The notes: generated by a model from the sequence alone, not told the origin. A DNA stretch of 53,668 bases from an uncultured Gemmiger sp. (GCA_944388105.1 CALXHN010000005.1:1-53668); one strand, 5' to 3'. Shown: positions 7,688 to 16,287, counted from the stretch's first letter. Numbers and translations are program-made.

Positions 7688-8368
7688 TCAGGCGTGCATG
7701 CGGCGGGTACCGGGCAGCAGGCGGGCTTTTTCCAGGGCGGGGCGCAGGGCCAGATAGAGCACCACGGCGCAGACGGTGGACAGCAGCGAGTTGACCAGCG
7801 TCACCCCGCTGGCCACCTTGGTCATGGTGGCGGCCAGATCCACATCCTGCCCGAAGATGTACCGGTTGCGGAAGTAGCCGATAAAGGGGTCGGTAAAGAC
7901 GTTGACCAGCAGGCCGCTGAAGGCGCTGCCGGTGACCATGGACAGATACTTCAGGTCCGCGCCCACCTTGCGGGCGGGATGACGGTCGGCCAGATGGAAC
8001 AGGCGGTGGCTGGCAGCACCGCACACCAGACCGATGATGAACTTGAGCAGGAAGGTGGTGATGGCATATCCCGGGTCGCCGGCCACGAGATCCGCCAGAG
8101 AAAGACCGATGGCACCGGCCAGACCGCCGGAAACGCCGTCCAGCAGCATGGCGGTAAGGGCGGTGAAGGTGTTGCCCAGATGGAAGGAGGAACCGGTGCC
8201 CAGAATGTTGGGAATCCGGAAGAACTCATAAGCCACAAAGCTGAGTGCGGCCATCACACCGATGAGTGCGATCTTCTGGACCGTAAACCGGGTGCGGGAC
8301 AAGGCGGCAAAGACCAGGACCAGCACCACCACGCAAAAGAACAAAAGCCAGATCAGAGCAGGCTGCAT
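7688..8368 (-). CDS. ECF transporter S component (probably a vitamin; B6 suggested by context)
   Basis: 226-residue integral membrane protein with about six helices and the small-residue-rich pattern of ECF substrate-binding (S) subunits, including FRIPNILGTGSSFHLGNTF near the second helix and GGLAGAIG. S components bind a vitamin or metal and dock on a shared energising module, which is not encoded here. The start ATG at 8366-8368 follows a GGGGAG site. It is divergent from a MocR/PdxR-type regulator; such regulators often answer to pyridoxal phosphate, so B6 vitamers are a reasonable substrate guess. Thiamine or another vitamin cannot be excluded. Confidence 0.75.
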   Translation of the reverse strand: MQPALIWLLFFCVVVLVLVFAALSRTRFTVQKIALIGVMAALSFVAYEFFRIPNILGTGSSFHLGNTFTALTAMLLDGVSGGLAGAIGLSLADLVAGDPGYAITTFLLKFIIGLVCGAASHRLFHLADRHPARKVGADLKYLSMVTGSAFSGLLVNVFTDPFIGYFRNRYIFGQDVDLAATMTKVASGVTLVNSLLSTVCAVVLYLALRPALEKARLLPGTRRMHA

Positions 8369-8439
8369 AGTTGAAATCTCCCCTCATGGCCGGCTGTGCG
8401 CGGCGCCTTGCGCCTGCCGGCGGTGATTTTCCCGGCGGC

Positions 8440-8468
8440 TTGACATTTGCCCGCCGTCGGGGTATGCT
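8440..8468 (+). promoter_or_regulatory. Promoter of the MocR-type regulator
   Basis: Perfect TTGACA (8440-8445), a 17-base spacer and TATGCT (8463-8468). It overlaps the divergent promoter region of the ECF gene, so one protein could control both directions. Confidence 0.75.
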
Positions 8469-8471
8469 CTC

Positions 8472-8499
8472 ATTATAATCGTTTCTGGCCTTGTGTGAA
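8472..8499 (-). promoter_or_regulatory. Promoter of the ECF S-component gene
   Basis: On the minus strand TTCACA (8494-8499), a 16-base spacer and perfect TATAAT (8472-8477). The two divergent -10 boxes lie within ten bases of each other. Confidence 0.65.
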
Positions 8500-8557
8500 T
8501 ATCCAGTATTTGAATTTTTCATGGGGCCAGTTCGCAGAACAGGAAGGGAGGGCCTTC

Positions 8558-9994
8558 ATGATCACACTGTCTGCCAAAAGCAGTACCCCCATGTATGAAC
8601 AGCTGTATGCCCGACTGGCTGCGGATATCCGCAGCGGCGCCCTGGCCCCCGGCAGTCCCCTGCCCGGCCGCCGGACCATGGCCAGCCAGCTGGGGGTGAG
8701 CGTGAACACGGTGGATGCTGCCTACCAGATGCTGGCCGCCGAGGGGCTGGCGGAATCCCGGCCACGCAGCGGTTTTTATGTGCAGGACACCGGGGGAATG
8801 CTCTGCCCTGCCCCGGCCGCCCCGGAACCGGAGCCGGCGGTTTCCGCCGAACCTGTCCGGCCAGAGGCGGCGCCCCGGTATGACCTGTCCACCGGCAGCA
8901 TCGACACCGAGCTCTTCCCCGCCCGCAGCTGGGGACGCATCCAGAAGGAACTGCTGTACCAGGCCCCGGAACTGCTGCAGCGCGGGCCCATGCAGGGAGA
9001 CGAGGACCTGCGGGGGGAGATCGCCCGGTATCTGGCCGAGTACCGGGGGGTGGTGTGCACCCCGGAACAGGTGGTGGTGGGTGCGGGCATTGAGTACCTT
9101 CTGGGCTGTGTGGCCCATCTGTTTGCCGGGTCGGCCGCCGCAGTGGAGAACCCGGGCTACACCCGGTCCCGCACTATCCTGGAAAACAACGGCATTCCCT
9201 GCCGGCTGGTGGACATCGACCGTCACGGTCTGCCCGCCGACGGCCTGGAAGCCTGCGGGGCCAACCTGTGCTATGTAACCCCCAGCCATCACTTTCCCAC
9301 CGGGGTGACCATGCCGGCCTGGCGTCGGGCCCAGCTGCTGGCCTGGGCCGCCGCCAGACCGGGACGGTACATTCTGGAGGATGATTATGACTCGGAGTTC
9401 CGGTTCAGCACTCGCCCCCTGCCCAGCCTGCAGGGCATGGCCGGGGCTGACGGACCGGTGGTGTATCTGACCACCTTCTCCAAAAGTCTGGCCCCGGGCA
9501 TCCGAATCGCCTGCATGGTACTGCCGCCCCATCTGCTGGAACGCTATCGCCGGGATTTTGCGGTGTATTCCAACACGGTGAGCCGGTTTGAGCAGGAGAC
9601 CTTGTGCCGGTTCATGGCCCAGGGGCATTTCACCCGGCACATTGCCCGGATGCGTCTGGCCTACAAACGGCGGATGGAGACCTTTGCCGCCGCACTGCGG
9701 GAGGCGTTGGGTCCGGATATGGTGCTGGACGGTACCCAGTCCGGGCTGCATTTTCTGCTGACCCTGCCGGGAGCCGGCGGAGAACAGGCCATGGTGGCCG
9801 CCGCCCGGGCCGAAGGGGTCCAGCTGCGGGGGCTGAGCGAATACTACATGGCCCGCCCGGAGAGCTGCCGCCCCGACACGGTGGTGGCCGGCTATGCCGC
9901 CCTGCGCACCGGGGACATTGCCGCCGTGGCCTCGGCCCTGGGGCGGGCGTGGTCGGCTCATTCCACGGCGGTCCCACCGGCCAGCAAAACCTGA
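8558..9994 (+). CDS. MocR/PdxR-type regulator (GntR DNA-binding domain plus aminotransferase domain)
   Basis: 478 residues, typical for the family. Residues about 10-75 form a GntR winged helix (MASQLGVSVNTVDAAYQML) and residues about 110-460 a fold-type I aminotransferase domain. The pyridoxal phosphate lysine is visible as Lys309 in TTFSKSLAPG, with EDDYDSEF upstream. The frame is open further upstream, but ATG 8558 has GGGAGG seven bases away and begins exactly at the helix-turn-helix domain. Divergent from an ECF S component, which suggests a vitamin B6 sensor controlling B6 uptake. Its 3' end overlaps the convergent gene at 9958 by 37 bases. Confidence 0.9.
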   Translation: MITLSAKSSTPMYEQLYARLAADIRSGALAPGSPLPGRRTMASQLGVSVNTVDAAYQMLAAEGLAESRPRSGFYVQDTGGMLCPAPAAPEPEPAVSAEPVRPEAAPRYDLSTGSIDTELFPARSWGRIQKELLYQAPELLQRGPMQGDEDLRGEIARYLAEYRGVVCTPEQVVVGAGIEYLLGCVAHLFAGSAAAVENPGYTRSRTILENNGIPCRLVDIDRHGLPADGLEACGANLCYVTPSHHFPTGVTMPAWRRAQLLAWAAARPGRYILEDDYDSEFRFSTRPLPSLQGMAGADGPVVYLTTFSKSLAPGIRIACMVLPPHLLERYRRDFAVYSNTVSRFEQETLCRFMAQGHFTRHIARMRLAYKRRMETFAAALREALGPDMVLDGTQSGLHFLLTLPGAGGEQAMVAAARAEGVQLRGLSEYYMARPESCRPDTVVAGYAALRTGDIAAVASALGRAWSAHSTAVPPASKT

Positions 9995-10839
9995 ACCGTT
10001 TCCAGGTCCGTGTCGGTCAGGCGGCTGCCCCCTGCCGTCTGCTGCAGTTCCAGGGTCTGGTAATCCACATGGTAGCCGGTGGCTCCCGAAAGCCAGGTCA
10101 GGGTCTCTTCCAGTTCATACAGGTCCTGGGCCCGCAGGTCGGTGAGGGTCTGGCTGCTCACATTGCGGGCACCGGCGGCCAGGTCCGCCAGATGATCCGG
10201 AAACTGCCGGAAAAAGGCCGCCCACAGTGCCCCCCGGGCGCGGGCCAGTGCAGCCGGGGTCTGGTCCGGCAGCGCCGCCGCCCGCGCCAGGAATTCCGAT
10301 GCCTGGGCGACGGTGAGCTCCACCACCGACTCTTCCCCGCAGTCCAGCTCCTTGCGCTCCTCCGCGGTAAAGACGGCAGCGGTATCAAACCGGACGGCGT
10401 CCTCCAGTCCCCAGAGACTGGCATAGGTGTTGGCCGTGGCGGCCAGATAGGCATCCGGCGCAACGCCCAGGGTCTGCCCCAGAAGTTCCTCCGCCCGGGC
10501 CGGACCTGCGGCCAGATAGCACTCGGACAGGGTGGTGGTGCCCGCAGGCGCCTGCAGGACCAGATCCCCCGGCAGCGCGCAGAAAAGCGCCGCCTGCTCG
10601 GGACCATCCAGCCGCAGCAGCAGGAATGCCGGCGCGTCGGACTGCACGGCCAGAAGCAGGCGGTGGGTCTGTCGGGCGCCTGCCGGCTCCGCCAGCTGGG
10701 CCTGGTCGGCCGCCGCCTGCCGGAGCATCTGCTGCTCAGTGCGCTGGGAAGCCAAAAAGACCACCGTACCCATCATGGGAACCACCAGGATCAGGGTCAG
10801 AACCAGGCTCTGAAAAAAAAGTCCGCGGCGTTTATGCAT
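9958..10839 (-). CDS. Membrane-anchored protein with a degenerate LCP-like domain
   Basis: 293 residues: one N-terminal membrane helix (about 8-30), then a domain whose spacing resembles LytR-CpsA-Psr proteins, which attach glycans to the cell wall. The strand LLLRLDGPEQAALFCALPGD, the YLAAGPARAEELLGQTLGV stretch and a DAYLA segment line up with the LCP pattern by eye. The usual IPRD motif reads LPGD, so the catalytic arginine is lost, and the acidic residue before the LLLRL strand is also missing. If it is an LCP relative it is probably inactive. ATG 10837-10839 is chosen for the GAGGTG site nine bases upstream. A plain hypothetical protein is the alternative. Confidence 0.5.
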   Translation of the reverse strand: MHKRRGLFFQSLVLTLILVVPMMGTVVFLASQRTEQQMLRQAAADQAQLAEPAGARQTHRLLLAVQSDAPAFLLLRLDGPEQAALFCALPGDLVLQAPAGTTTLSECYLAAGPARAEELLGQTLGVAPDAYLAATANTYASLWGLEDAVRFDTAAVFTAEERKELDCGEESVVELTVAQASEFLARAAALPDQTPAALARARGALWAAFFRQFPDHLADLAAGARNVSSQTLTDLRAQDLYELEETLTWLSGATGYHVDYQTLELQQTAGGSRLTDTDLETVQVLLAGGTAVE

Positions 10840-10920
10840 AAAGAACACCTCTTTGCTGCAAAATGTAGTCATAGCTTGGGCAATCTGCCCCGGCCTTATG
10901 CACAAAGGAGGCAAACGTTT

Positions 10921-11169
10921 ATGTATCACGGACCTTACGGCCCCCGCGGCGCCGAGAGCGAACAGGAAGATTTCTGGACCGATATCATGGAGGGGAGCGA
11001 CATGATCCCCGGGATGATTCCTTCCGACCCGGATGCAATGAAAGCCCGCCGGGAGGCACAGAACCGGACCGAAGACACCAAAACCACCCAGGAAACCGAA
11101 GATACCGAAACCACCGAGAACCGGGAATGGTTTGAGATGGAAGCACAGCCGGAGGACCCGGATCTCTGA
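10921..11169 (+). CDS. Small acidic protein, 82 residues
   Basis: Begins MYHGPYGPRGAES and continues as a very acidic, threonine/glutamate-rich chain (repeats of TEDT, TTQETEDTETTEN) ending PEDPDL, with no membrane helix. ATG 10921 is preceded by AAGGAGG with nine bases of spacing, the best ribosome site in this area, and the gene is followed by a strong terminator. It is divergent from the LCP-like gene, with about 80 bases between them. No family recognised; the composition suggests a disordered protein. Confidence 0.7.
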   Translation: MYHGPYGPRGAESEQEDFWTDIMEGSDMIPGMIPSDPDAMKARREAQNRTEDTKTTQETEDTETTENREWFEMEAQPEDPDL

Positions 11170-11185
11170 TTTTCCCGCAGCAGAC

Positions 11186-11224
11186 AAAAAGGCGGTGTGC
11201 CCGCAACAGCACACCGCCTTTTTG
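11186..11224. terminator. Bidirectional terminator
   Basis: AAAAAGGCGGTGTGC pairs with GCACACCGCCTTTTT around a short loop. It separates the 82-residue gene (+) from cardiolipin synthase (-) and has T runs in both directions. Confidence 0.92.
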
Positions 11225-11229
11225 TTTTG

Positions 11230-12783
11230 TCACATCAGAGGGCTGAACAGACGCAGCAGGCAGTCCACCCCGCGCACCGCCGCCGGACGTTCCTTGTACA
11301 GAGCCGTGACCTCCCGGCACTGGGGGAAAAGCCCTTCAAAATCCCGGCGCACATCCCCTACCGCCTCACAGCCGGAAAACCAGCAGGCGTTCTCAAAATG
11401 CAGGTACAGACTGCGGTAATCCAGGTTGATGGTGCCCACCACCGCGGCCTTATCGTCGGCCACCGCCTGCTTGGCATGGATGAAACCGGGGGTGTACTCA
11501 AACAGGCGCACACCGTCCGCGGCCAGACGGGCATAATGGCTGCGGGTGACCCGGAACACCATCTTCTTGTCCGGGATGCCGGGGGTGATGATCCGCACGT
11601 CCACCCCGCGGCGGGCGGCCAGGGTCAGGGCCCGCTGCATCTCATCGCTGATGATCAGGTACGGGGTGGTCAGCCACACATACCGGTCGGCATGGGTGAT
11701 CAGGTTCATGTACACGTTTTCCCCCACCGGTTCCTCATCCAGAGGGTCGTCCGCATAGGGGACCACCACCGCGTCCGAGCGCAGGGTCGGCTGCACCGGC
11801 GGCAGGAAGGGCGTGGGGTCCAGGGGTTCCTTCTGGGTGGCCCCCCACATCTGCAGGAAGATCAGGGTCAGACCCCGGACAGCCTCCCCTTCCAGCCGAA
11901 GGCCGGTGTCCTTCCAGGTGCCGTAGGGATGGGTGAGGTTGAAATATTCATCCGCCAGATTGTACCCGCCGGTGAAGCCCACCCGGCTATCCACCACCGT
12001 GATCTTGCGGTGGTCCCGGTTGTTCATGATGATATTCATGGCCGGGATCAGGGGGTTGAACACCCGGCACTGAATGCCCTTGGCCCGCAGCCGCTGGGCA
12101 AAGGGCGGACTGATAAAGCCCATACTGCCCACATCATCGTAAAAGACCCGCACGTCCACCCCAGCCCGGGCCCGCTCGGTCAGGATATCTTCCAGACTCT
12201 GCCACGCGATGGAATCCTCAATGGCATGGTACTCCATAAAGATGAAGTGCTGTGCGCTGCGCAGGGCTTCCTGCTGGGCTTCCAGGGCTTCATTGGTGTC
12301 GCCGTAAAAGCGCACCCGGGTGTTGTGGTACACCGGATATCCCGCCCGGTCCTGCAGGTAGGTCACCTGTCCGCCCAGGTCAGGGGCGGCGGCGCGCAGG
12401 TCCCGGGTGACGGCCGCACCGTTTTCCCGTTCCCGCTGTCGGGCGGGTTCCAGGGCGGCGTCGGCGGCACGCAGGCGGCGGCGCAGAGGCCACAGGGCCA
12501 CCGGCCGGCCGAAAAGCAGATACAGGCAGGTTCCCAGCACCGGGAACAGCAGAATCAGGATGATCCAGCTGAGCCGGAAAGCCGAGTTCATGTTGCGGCC
12601 GTACACCGAAAAGACCAGCAGCAGGGCCAGCAGGCTGGATGCCAGCTGAATCACGGCATAATACCGGGTGAGGTAGAGGGCAAAGCCCAGGATCCACCCC
12701 ACCTGCAGCAGGAAAGACAGGGCCACAAACACGGCCCGCCCGATGCTGTTGGGAATCTGACGGCGTTTTTCTTCGGTCTCCAT
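11230..12783 (-). CDS. cls: Cardiolipin synthase (phospholipase D family)
   Basis: Joins two phosphatidylglycerol molecules to cardiolipin at the membrane. 517 residues with two N-terminal membrane helices (about residues 17-36 and 44-62), a linker, then two HKD motifs: HRKITVVD followed by GFTGGYN, and HAKQAVADD followed by GTINLDYRS. The frame is open further upstream; the ATG at 12781-12783 is preferred because METEEKRRQ starts just before the first helix and AAAGGATG lies upstream. It has its own promoter at 12826-12854 and ends at a bidirectional terminator. Confidence 0.93.
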   Translation of the reverse strand: METEEKRRQIPNSIGRAVFVALSFLLQVGWILGFALYLTRYYAVIQLASSLLALLLVFSVYGRNMNSAFRLSWIILILLFPVLGTCLYLLFGRPVALWPLRRRLRAADAALEPARQRERENGAAVTRDLRAAAPDLGGQVTYLQDRAGYPVYHNTRVRFYGDTNEALEAQQEALRSAQHFIFMEYHAIEDSIAWQSLEDILTERARAGVDVRVFYDDVGSMGFISPPFAQRLRAKGIQCRVFNPLIPAMNIIMNNRDHRKITVVDSRVGFTGGYNLADEYFNLTHPYGTWKDTGLRLEGEAVRGLTLIFLQMWGATQKEPLDPTPFLPPVQPTLRSDAVVVPYADDPLDEEPVGENVYMNLITHADRYVWLTTPYLIISDEMQRALTLAARRGVDVRIITPGIPDKKMVFRVTRSHYARLAADGVRLFEYTPGFIHAKQAVADDKAAVVGTINLDYRSLYLHFENACWFSGCEAVGDVRRDFEGLFPQCREVTALYKERPAAVRGVDCLLRLFSPLM

Positions 12784-12825
12784 GGTTACACATCCTTTCG
12801 GCCCGCTGTGCGGGGTCATGCCGCC

Positions 12826-12854
12826 ATTGTAGCCCAAAAGATGCCCTTTGTAAA
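12826..12854 (-). promoter_or_regulatory. Promoter of cls
   Basis: On the minus strand TTTACA (12849-12854), a 17-base spacer and TACAAT (12826-12831), about 43 bases upstream of the chosen start. Confidence 0.75.
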
Positions 12855-12882
12855 TGGGCAAAACCCTCCGGCTGAACCAATT

Positions 12883-12905
12883 AAAAAAGACCCCGGACGG
12901 GGCCT
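12883..12905 (-). terminator. Terminator of the rpe-rlmA operon
   Basis: On the minus strand GGCCCC and GGGGTC form a short stem with loop GTCC, followed by six T residues, five bases after the rlmA stop codon. Confidence 0.75.
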
Positions 12906-12910
12906 TGGAT

Positions 12911-13750
12911 TCAGGATGCGGCGCGGCGATAAAGCAAAAAGCGGAAGCCGATCTCGGTGGTCAGTTCCGGGCACTGTGCCAGCCGCTGCGCACCTTCTGT
13001 CGGCGTGTTGTAATAGTAGGGCGTCATGGCAAAGAGGTTCAGAGCCATGGCATTGTCCAGGGTGACGGTCCCGGTGACGGTCTGCTCCCCCGCCGGCACA
13101 AAACCGGGGTATTGGGTACGGATGTCCGGGTTTTCATAGGGCTGGTCGTACAGCACTTCCTTGAGGCCGAAGAGATGGCGCGGTGTGGGCACGGCATAGA
13201 TCAGCAGCCCGCCGGGGCGCAGCATGCGGGAGAATTCCGCTTCGGCAAAAGGAGAAAAGACGTTGAGCAGGATATCCGCCCAGCCATCGGCCACCGGAGC
13301 GCAGAAGCTTCCCCCCACCGCAAAGGCCGCCTGGGGCACCAGTTTGGCTGCCAGACGCACCGCCGACTTGGAGAGGTCGAACCCGATGAGCTGGGCTTCC
13401 TGTCCGGCAGCGGCCAGAGTGTCCAGCACCGTCCGGTCATAACTGCCTTCCCCGCAGCCTGCGTCCACGATGTGGGGCGCGGCATACCCGGCCCGGGCAC
13501 ACAGCTCCCCCAGGGCCTTGCGGAAGGGGTCGTAGGCACCGCTCTGCAGAAAGGACCGGCGGGCCGCCACCATGGCTTTGCCGTCGCCCGGGTCGGCGGC
13601 GTGGCGCTTCTGGATGGGCAGCAGGTTCACATACCCTTCCTTGGCCATATCAAAGCTGTGATTTTTGGCGCAGCGCAAGGTCCTGCCCCAGATGCCCAGG
13701 GCCCCGCCGCACACCGGACAGCGCAGGCCGGCCGCCTGTGCGGCGTTCAT
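12911..13750 (-). CDS. rlmA: 23S rRNA (guanine-N1)-methyltransferase, RlmA family
   Basis: Methylates a guanine in hairpin 35 of 23S rRNA (G745 or G748 type; which one cannot be told). 279 residues. The N-terminal zinc-binding CPVCG motif (C11, C14) and a second Cys/His group in RCAKNHSFD are visible, followed by the family signature AKEGYVNLLP and DPGD. The SAM motif is VDAGCGEGSYD. Its ATG overlaps the stop of the preceding gene (ATGA), so translation is coupled. It is the last gene of a seven-gene operon and is followed by a terminator. Confidence 0.9.
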   Translation of the reverse strand: MNAAQAAGLRCPVCGGALGIWGRTLRCAKNHSFDMAKEGYVNLLPIQKRHAADPGDGKAMVAARRSFLQSGAYDPFRKALGELCARAGYAAPHIVDAGCGEGSYDRTVLDTLAAAGQEAQLIGFDLSKSAVRLAAKLVPQAAFAVGGSFCAPVADGWADILLNVFSPFAEAEFSRMLRPGGLLIYAVPTPRHLFGLKEVLYDQPYENPDIRTQYPGFVPAGEQTVTGTVTLDNAMALNLFAMTPYYYNTPTEGAQRLAQCPELTTEIGFRFLLYRRAAS

Positions 13751-14280
13751 TCGGCGTCGGCCGGGGCTTCGGGCGCAGGGTTGCCCTCCACCGGCACGGT
13801 CACACCGCCATGAGCGGCAATGTACTCTTCAAAGTTGGCAAACTTCTGTTTGGGCGGACGGCGGGTGATCAGCAGCAGACCCACGTCCTCCGGCTGGGAT
13901 TCCCGGCGAGGACGGGCATTGCCGGCACGGCGGCCGGACTGGGATTCCGGCTGGCGGGCGGGACGCTGTTCGCCCCCGCGGCGCTGGTTCTTGGGCTGAG
14001 CAGGCTGTTGGGGCTGCTGACGGCGGCCGCCGTTCTGGGTGCCGCCCTGGCCATTGTTCTGGGGGTTCCGGCCCTTGCGGGGCTGACCGTTCTTTTCGGC
14101 AGCCGGGGCATTCTTGCCCTGCTGGGGCTGCTGGGACGTTTTGGCCGCGGCCTGCCCCTGCGGGGCGGCTCCCGGTCCGCCGCGGGAACGGCGACGACGG
14201 CGGCGGTGCTGTTCCTGCTCGCCGGGAGCTTTCTCCTTATGCTGATTCTGTTGGGGTTGGGCGGGTTTCATATTCGGCAT
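13747..14280 (-). CDS. Basic low-complexity protein, 177 residues
   Basis: Begins MPNMKPAQPQQNQHK. Residues about 1-125 are very rich in Q, R, K, P, G and N, with an arginine run after EQEQH; this looks disordered and nucleic-acid-binding in character. The last 50 residues look folded (DVGLLLITRRPPKQKF and FEEYIAAHGGV). The ATG at 14278-14280 is chosen for its GAGGA site; an upstream start would add 12 residues without one. It overlaps rlmA by four bases, so it may act with an RNA-modifying enzyme. No family recognised. The plus-strand open frame over the same bases is an artefact of high GC. Confidence 0.65.
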   Translation of the reverse strand: MPNMKPAQPQQNQHKEKAPGEQEQHRRRRRRSRGGPGAAPQGQAAAKTSQQPQQGKNAPAAEKNGQPRKGRNPQNNGQGGTQNGGRRQQPQQPAQPKNQRRGGEQRPARQPESQSGRRAGNARPRRESQPEDVGLLLITRRPPKQKFANFEEYIAAHGGVTVPVEGNPAPEAPADAE

Positions 14281-14328
14281 GCGTATTCCTCTTCTTCCTG
14301 CGGGTAAATATGACAAACCGGAGCCCCC

Positions 14329-15603
14329 TTATACCAGGGCCCGACATTCGTTGTAGTAGCGTTTTTCCTCGGCATGGCCCATGCTGAAGGTCTTGCGGGG
14401 CAGCACCCCGCCCAGGACCACCCCCCGGAACAGATCCGCTTTCTCAAAGGGCGGCAGCAGGATGGCGGCGGCGTTCTCCCCCGCCAGACTGCAGGCCGCC
14501 ACCTGACCGTGGATGTAATCCACCCGGCAGGCAGGGTTCCGGGCGCACAGGTCGGTGAGAAATGCTTCCACCGTGCCCACAGCCAGCGGGCAGGGTGCAT
14601 CGTCGAGGGTATAACGGCGGGCCATGGTCGGTCCGAAGATGGTGAAGGTCTGCACCGGCATACGGCCGCGGGCCTTGTGCTGCTCGGTCCAGGCATCAAA
14701 GGCTTCACACACCGCCTGCACCCCCATACCGAAAACCACCCGATGGATGGGCTCGATCTCGATGGCCGGGGAATGCACATTGCACACCTCCGCCAGACAG
14801 TAGCGGGCGGGGTGAACAGCCTGTTCCTCGGGGGTCAGAGTGGGTTTTAGTTCCTCCCAGTATGCTTTTGCGGTGGCCAGAGAATGGTTGCCGTCCCCTA
14901 CCGCCAGCACCATGGGCGGCTGACCGGCGGCTCCCGGCCAACGGGCGGCGAAAGCGCCGGCATCCCCCAAAGCGGTGAGTGCCCGGTCGATCTGGTCAAT
15001 CAGGGCCGGGTCCTCCACGGCCCAGCCGGCCAGATGACCGCCGCCCAGCATCAGATCCCCGTCATACAGGCAGGTCAGCTCGGCTTTGCGGCTGCCGATG
15101 GGCTCGATCAGCGTGCATTTTTCGTCGTCGGCCAGCATCATCACATGGGGTGTTTCCAGCTCCGCACCGCGACGGATGGCCAGACGGGGCGGGATACGCT
15201 CCACCACCGTGTTTTCGCTGGGACGGATGGGGGTCTTTGCCCCCGGCTCATAGCTGTAGGCTTCCAGGTCCACCATTCCCACCAGCCCCTGACGGACGCT
15301 GCCGTCCAGCTGGGTGCGTTCCACATACACATAGCCGTGGACCTGGCGGGTGAGCACGGTCCGGCGGTATTCCGCCATGGCGGCGCGGATCTGCTTCAGG
15401 CGTTCCCCTTCCCCGGGGGTGCCCAGGTAGGCTTCGGGCAGGACAATGTGCAGGGTGCTGGGTTTGCCGGCCGCGCAGGCTTCCGCGCGCTGCCAGTAGT
15501 CCGGCTGAGAGGTGAACTGGTCGACGGCAATGCTGGCCCAGGGGTCCAGAGGGACCGAGACATCGGGCAGCAGGATATCGGCCGGCAAAAAGCAGTTGGA
15601 CAT
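14329..15603 (-). CDS. DUF1015 family protein
   Basis: 424 residues. Recognised as DUF1015 from the N-terminal pattern (ILLPDVSV, VDQFTSQPDYW) and the central VLAVGDGNHSLATAKAYWE motif; the function of the family is not settled. ATG at 15601-15603 is preceded by GGAG eight to nine bases upstream, preferred to a TTG nine bases earlier. It lies between the A-like subunit of the incomplete Rnf module and the basic protein, all on one strand with short gaps, so it is cotranscribed with both. No signal peptide or membrane helix seen. Confidence 0.8.
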   Translation of the reverse strand: MSNCFLPADILLPDVSVPLDPWASIAVDQFTSQPDYWQRAEACAAGKPSTLHIVLPEAYLGTPGEGERLKQIRAAMAEYRRTVLTRQVHGYVYVERTQLDGSVRQGLVGMVDLEAYSYEPGAKTPIRPSENTVVERIPPRLAIRRGAELETPHVMMLADDEKCTLIEPIGSRKAELTCLYDGDLMLGGGHLAGWAVEDPALIDQIDRALTALGDAGAFAARWPGAAGQPPMVLAVGDGNHSLATAKAYWEELKPTLTPEEQAVHPARYCLAEVCNVHSPAIEIEPIHRVVFGMGVQAVCEAFDAWTEQHKARGRMPVQTFTIFGPTMARRYTLDDAPCPLAVGTVEAFLTDLCARNPACRVDYIHGQVAACSLAGENAAAILLPPFEKADLFRGVVLGGVLPRKTFSMGHAEEKRYYNECRALV

Positions 15604-15636
15604 TGGTATCAACTCCGATTCAGACTGGGCGCCCGC

Positions 15637-16287
15637 TTACCGCGCAACGCCATGTCCCACCAGACCATAGATGGCCAGGGACAGAATGCCGATGTAGATC
15701 AGGGAACTGGGCAGGCCGCGGAAAATGGCGGGCACATCCTTACTGCCCAGACGGCGGCGGCCCTCATCCACCACCAGCACCGCAAACAGATAACCGAGCC
15801 CGCTGCCGAAACCGAAGGCGATGCACTGCAGCAGGTTGTAGTTCTGGTTGGAGCAAAGCAGCAGAGTACCCAGCACACTGCAGGTACAGGTGGCCAGAGG
15901 CAGCTGTTCCCGACAGGCAGACCGGTGCACGGCGGGCAGAATGCCCAGCAGCACCCACACCACCCCCATGGCAATGACCGCACAGGTCAGGTAGAGGATG
16001 GGACGCAGAGAGGCGATGGGCAGCCAGTCCGGCAGATACAGGTGCAGCAGCGGCGCCAGATAGGTCATGCAGGCCCAGCCCAGAGGGGCACTGAACAGCT
16101 GCACCAGGATGACCGGGGTGCAGTACTGCCAGGTGCGCACTTCGGGGTCGCTCACCAGTTTGATCAGGCGGGAAACACCCATAGCCCGGGAGAATACGAC
16201 GTTTTCGGCAAAGATGGCCAGGATCGCGTAGGAGACGAACTGCGCCACGCCCTGCACCACCGTGAGATCACTGCTTACGGTCAGCAT
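15637..16287 (-). CDS. RnfA-like membrane protein of an incomplete second Rnf module
   Basis: 216 residues, about six membrane helices. Homology to RnfA is visible at both ends: a GSGLGYLFAVL stretch followed by FRGLP near the C-terminus and LPLATCTCSVLG in the middle, against LPLITTNCCVLG in the intact RnfA. Of the two cysteine positions that hold the membrane [2Fe-2S] cluster, the first is serine (Ser39 in MGVS, against LGIC) and the second is kept (Cys136). The start ATG at 16285-16287 overlaps the preceding E-like gene by 20 bases; the longer open frame upstream is a shadow of that gene. Function unknown. Confidence 0.85.
   Translation of the reverse strand: MLTVSSDLTVVQGVAQFVSYAILAIFAENVVFSRAMGVSRLIKLVSDPEVRTWQYCTPVILVQLFSAPLGWACMTYLAPLLHLYLPDWLPIASLRPILYLTCAVIAMGVVWVLLGILPAVHRSACREQLPLATCTCSVLGTLLLCSNQNYNLLQCIAFGFGSGLGYLFAVLVVDEGRRRLGSKDVPAIFRGLPSSLIYIGILSLAIYGLVGHGVAR

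Noticed and set aside
13738..14307. Plus-strand open frame that looks like a hydrophobic membrane protein opposite the basic low-complexity gene
   Set aside because: It has no ribosome site, while the minus-strand gene has a GAGGA site, sits in an operon and overlaps rlmA in ATGA form. Its leucine/glycine richness is the complement of the Gln/Pro/Arg-rich strand.
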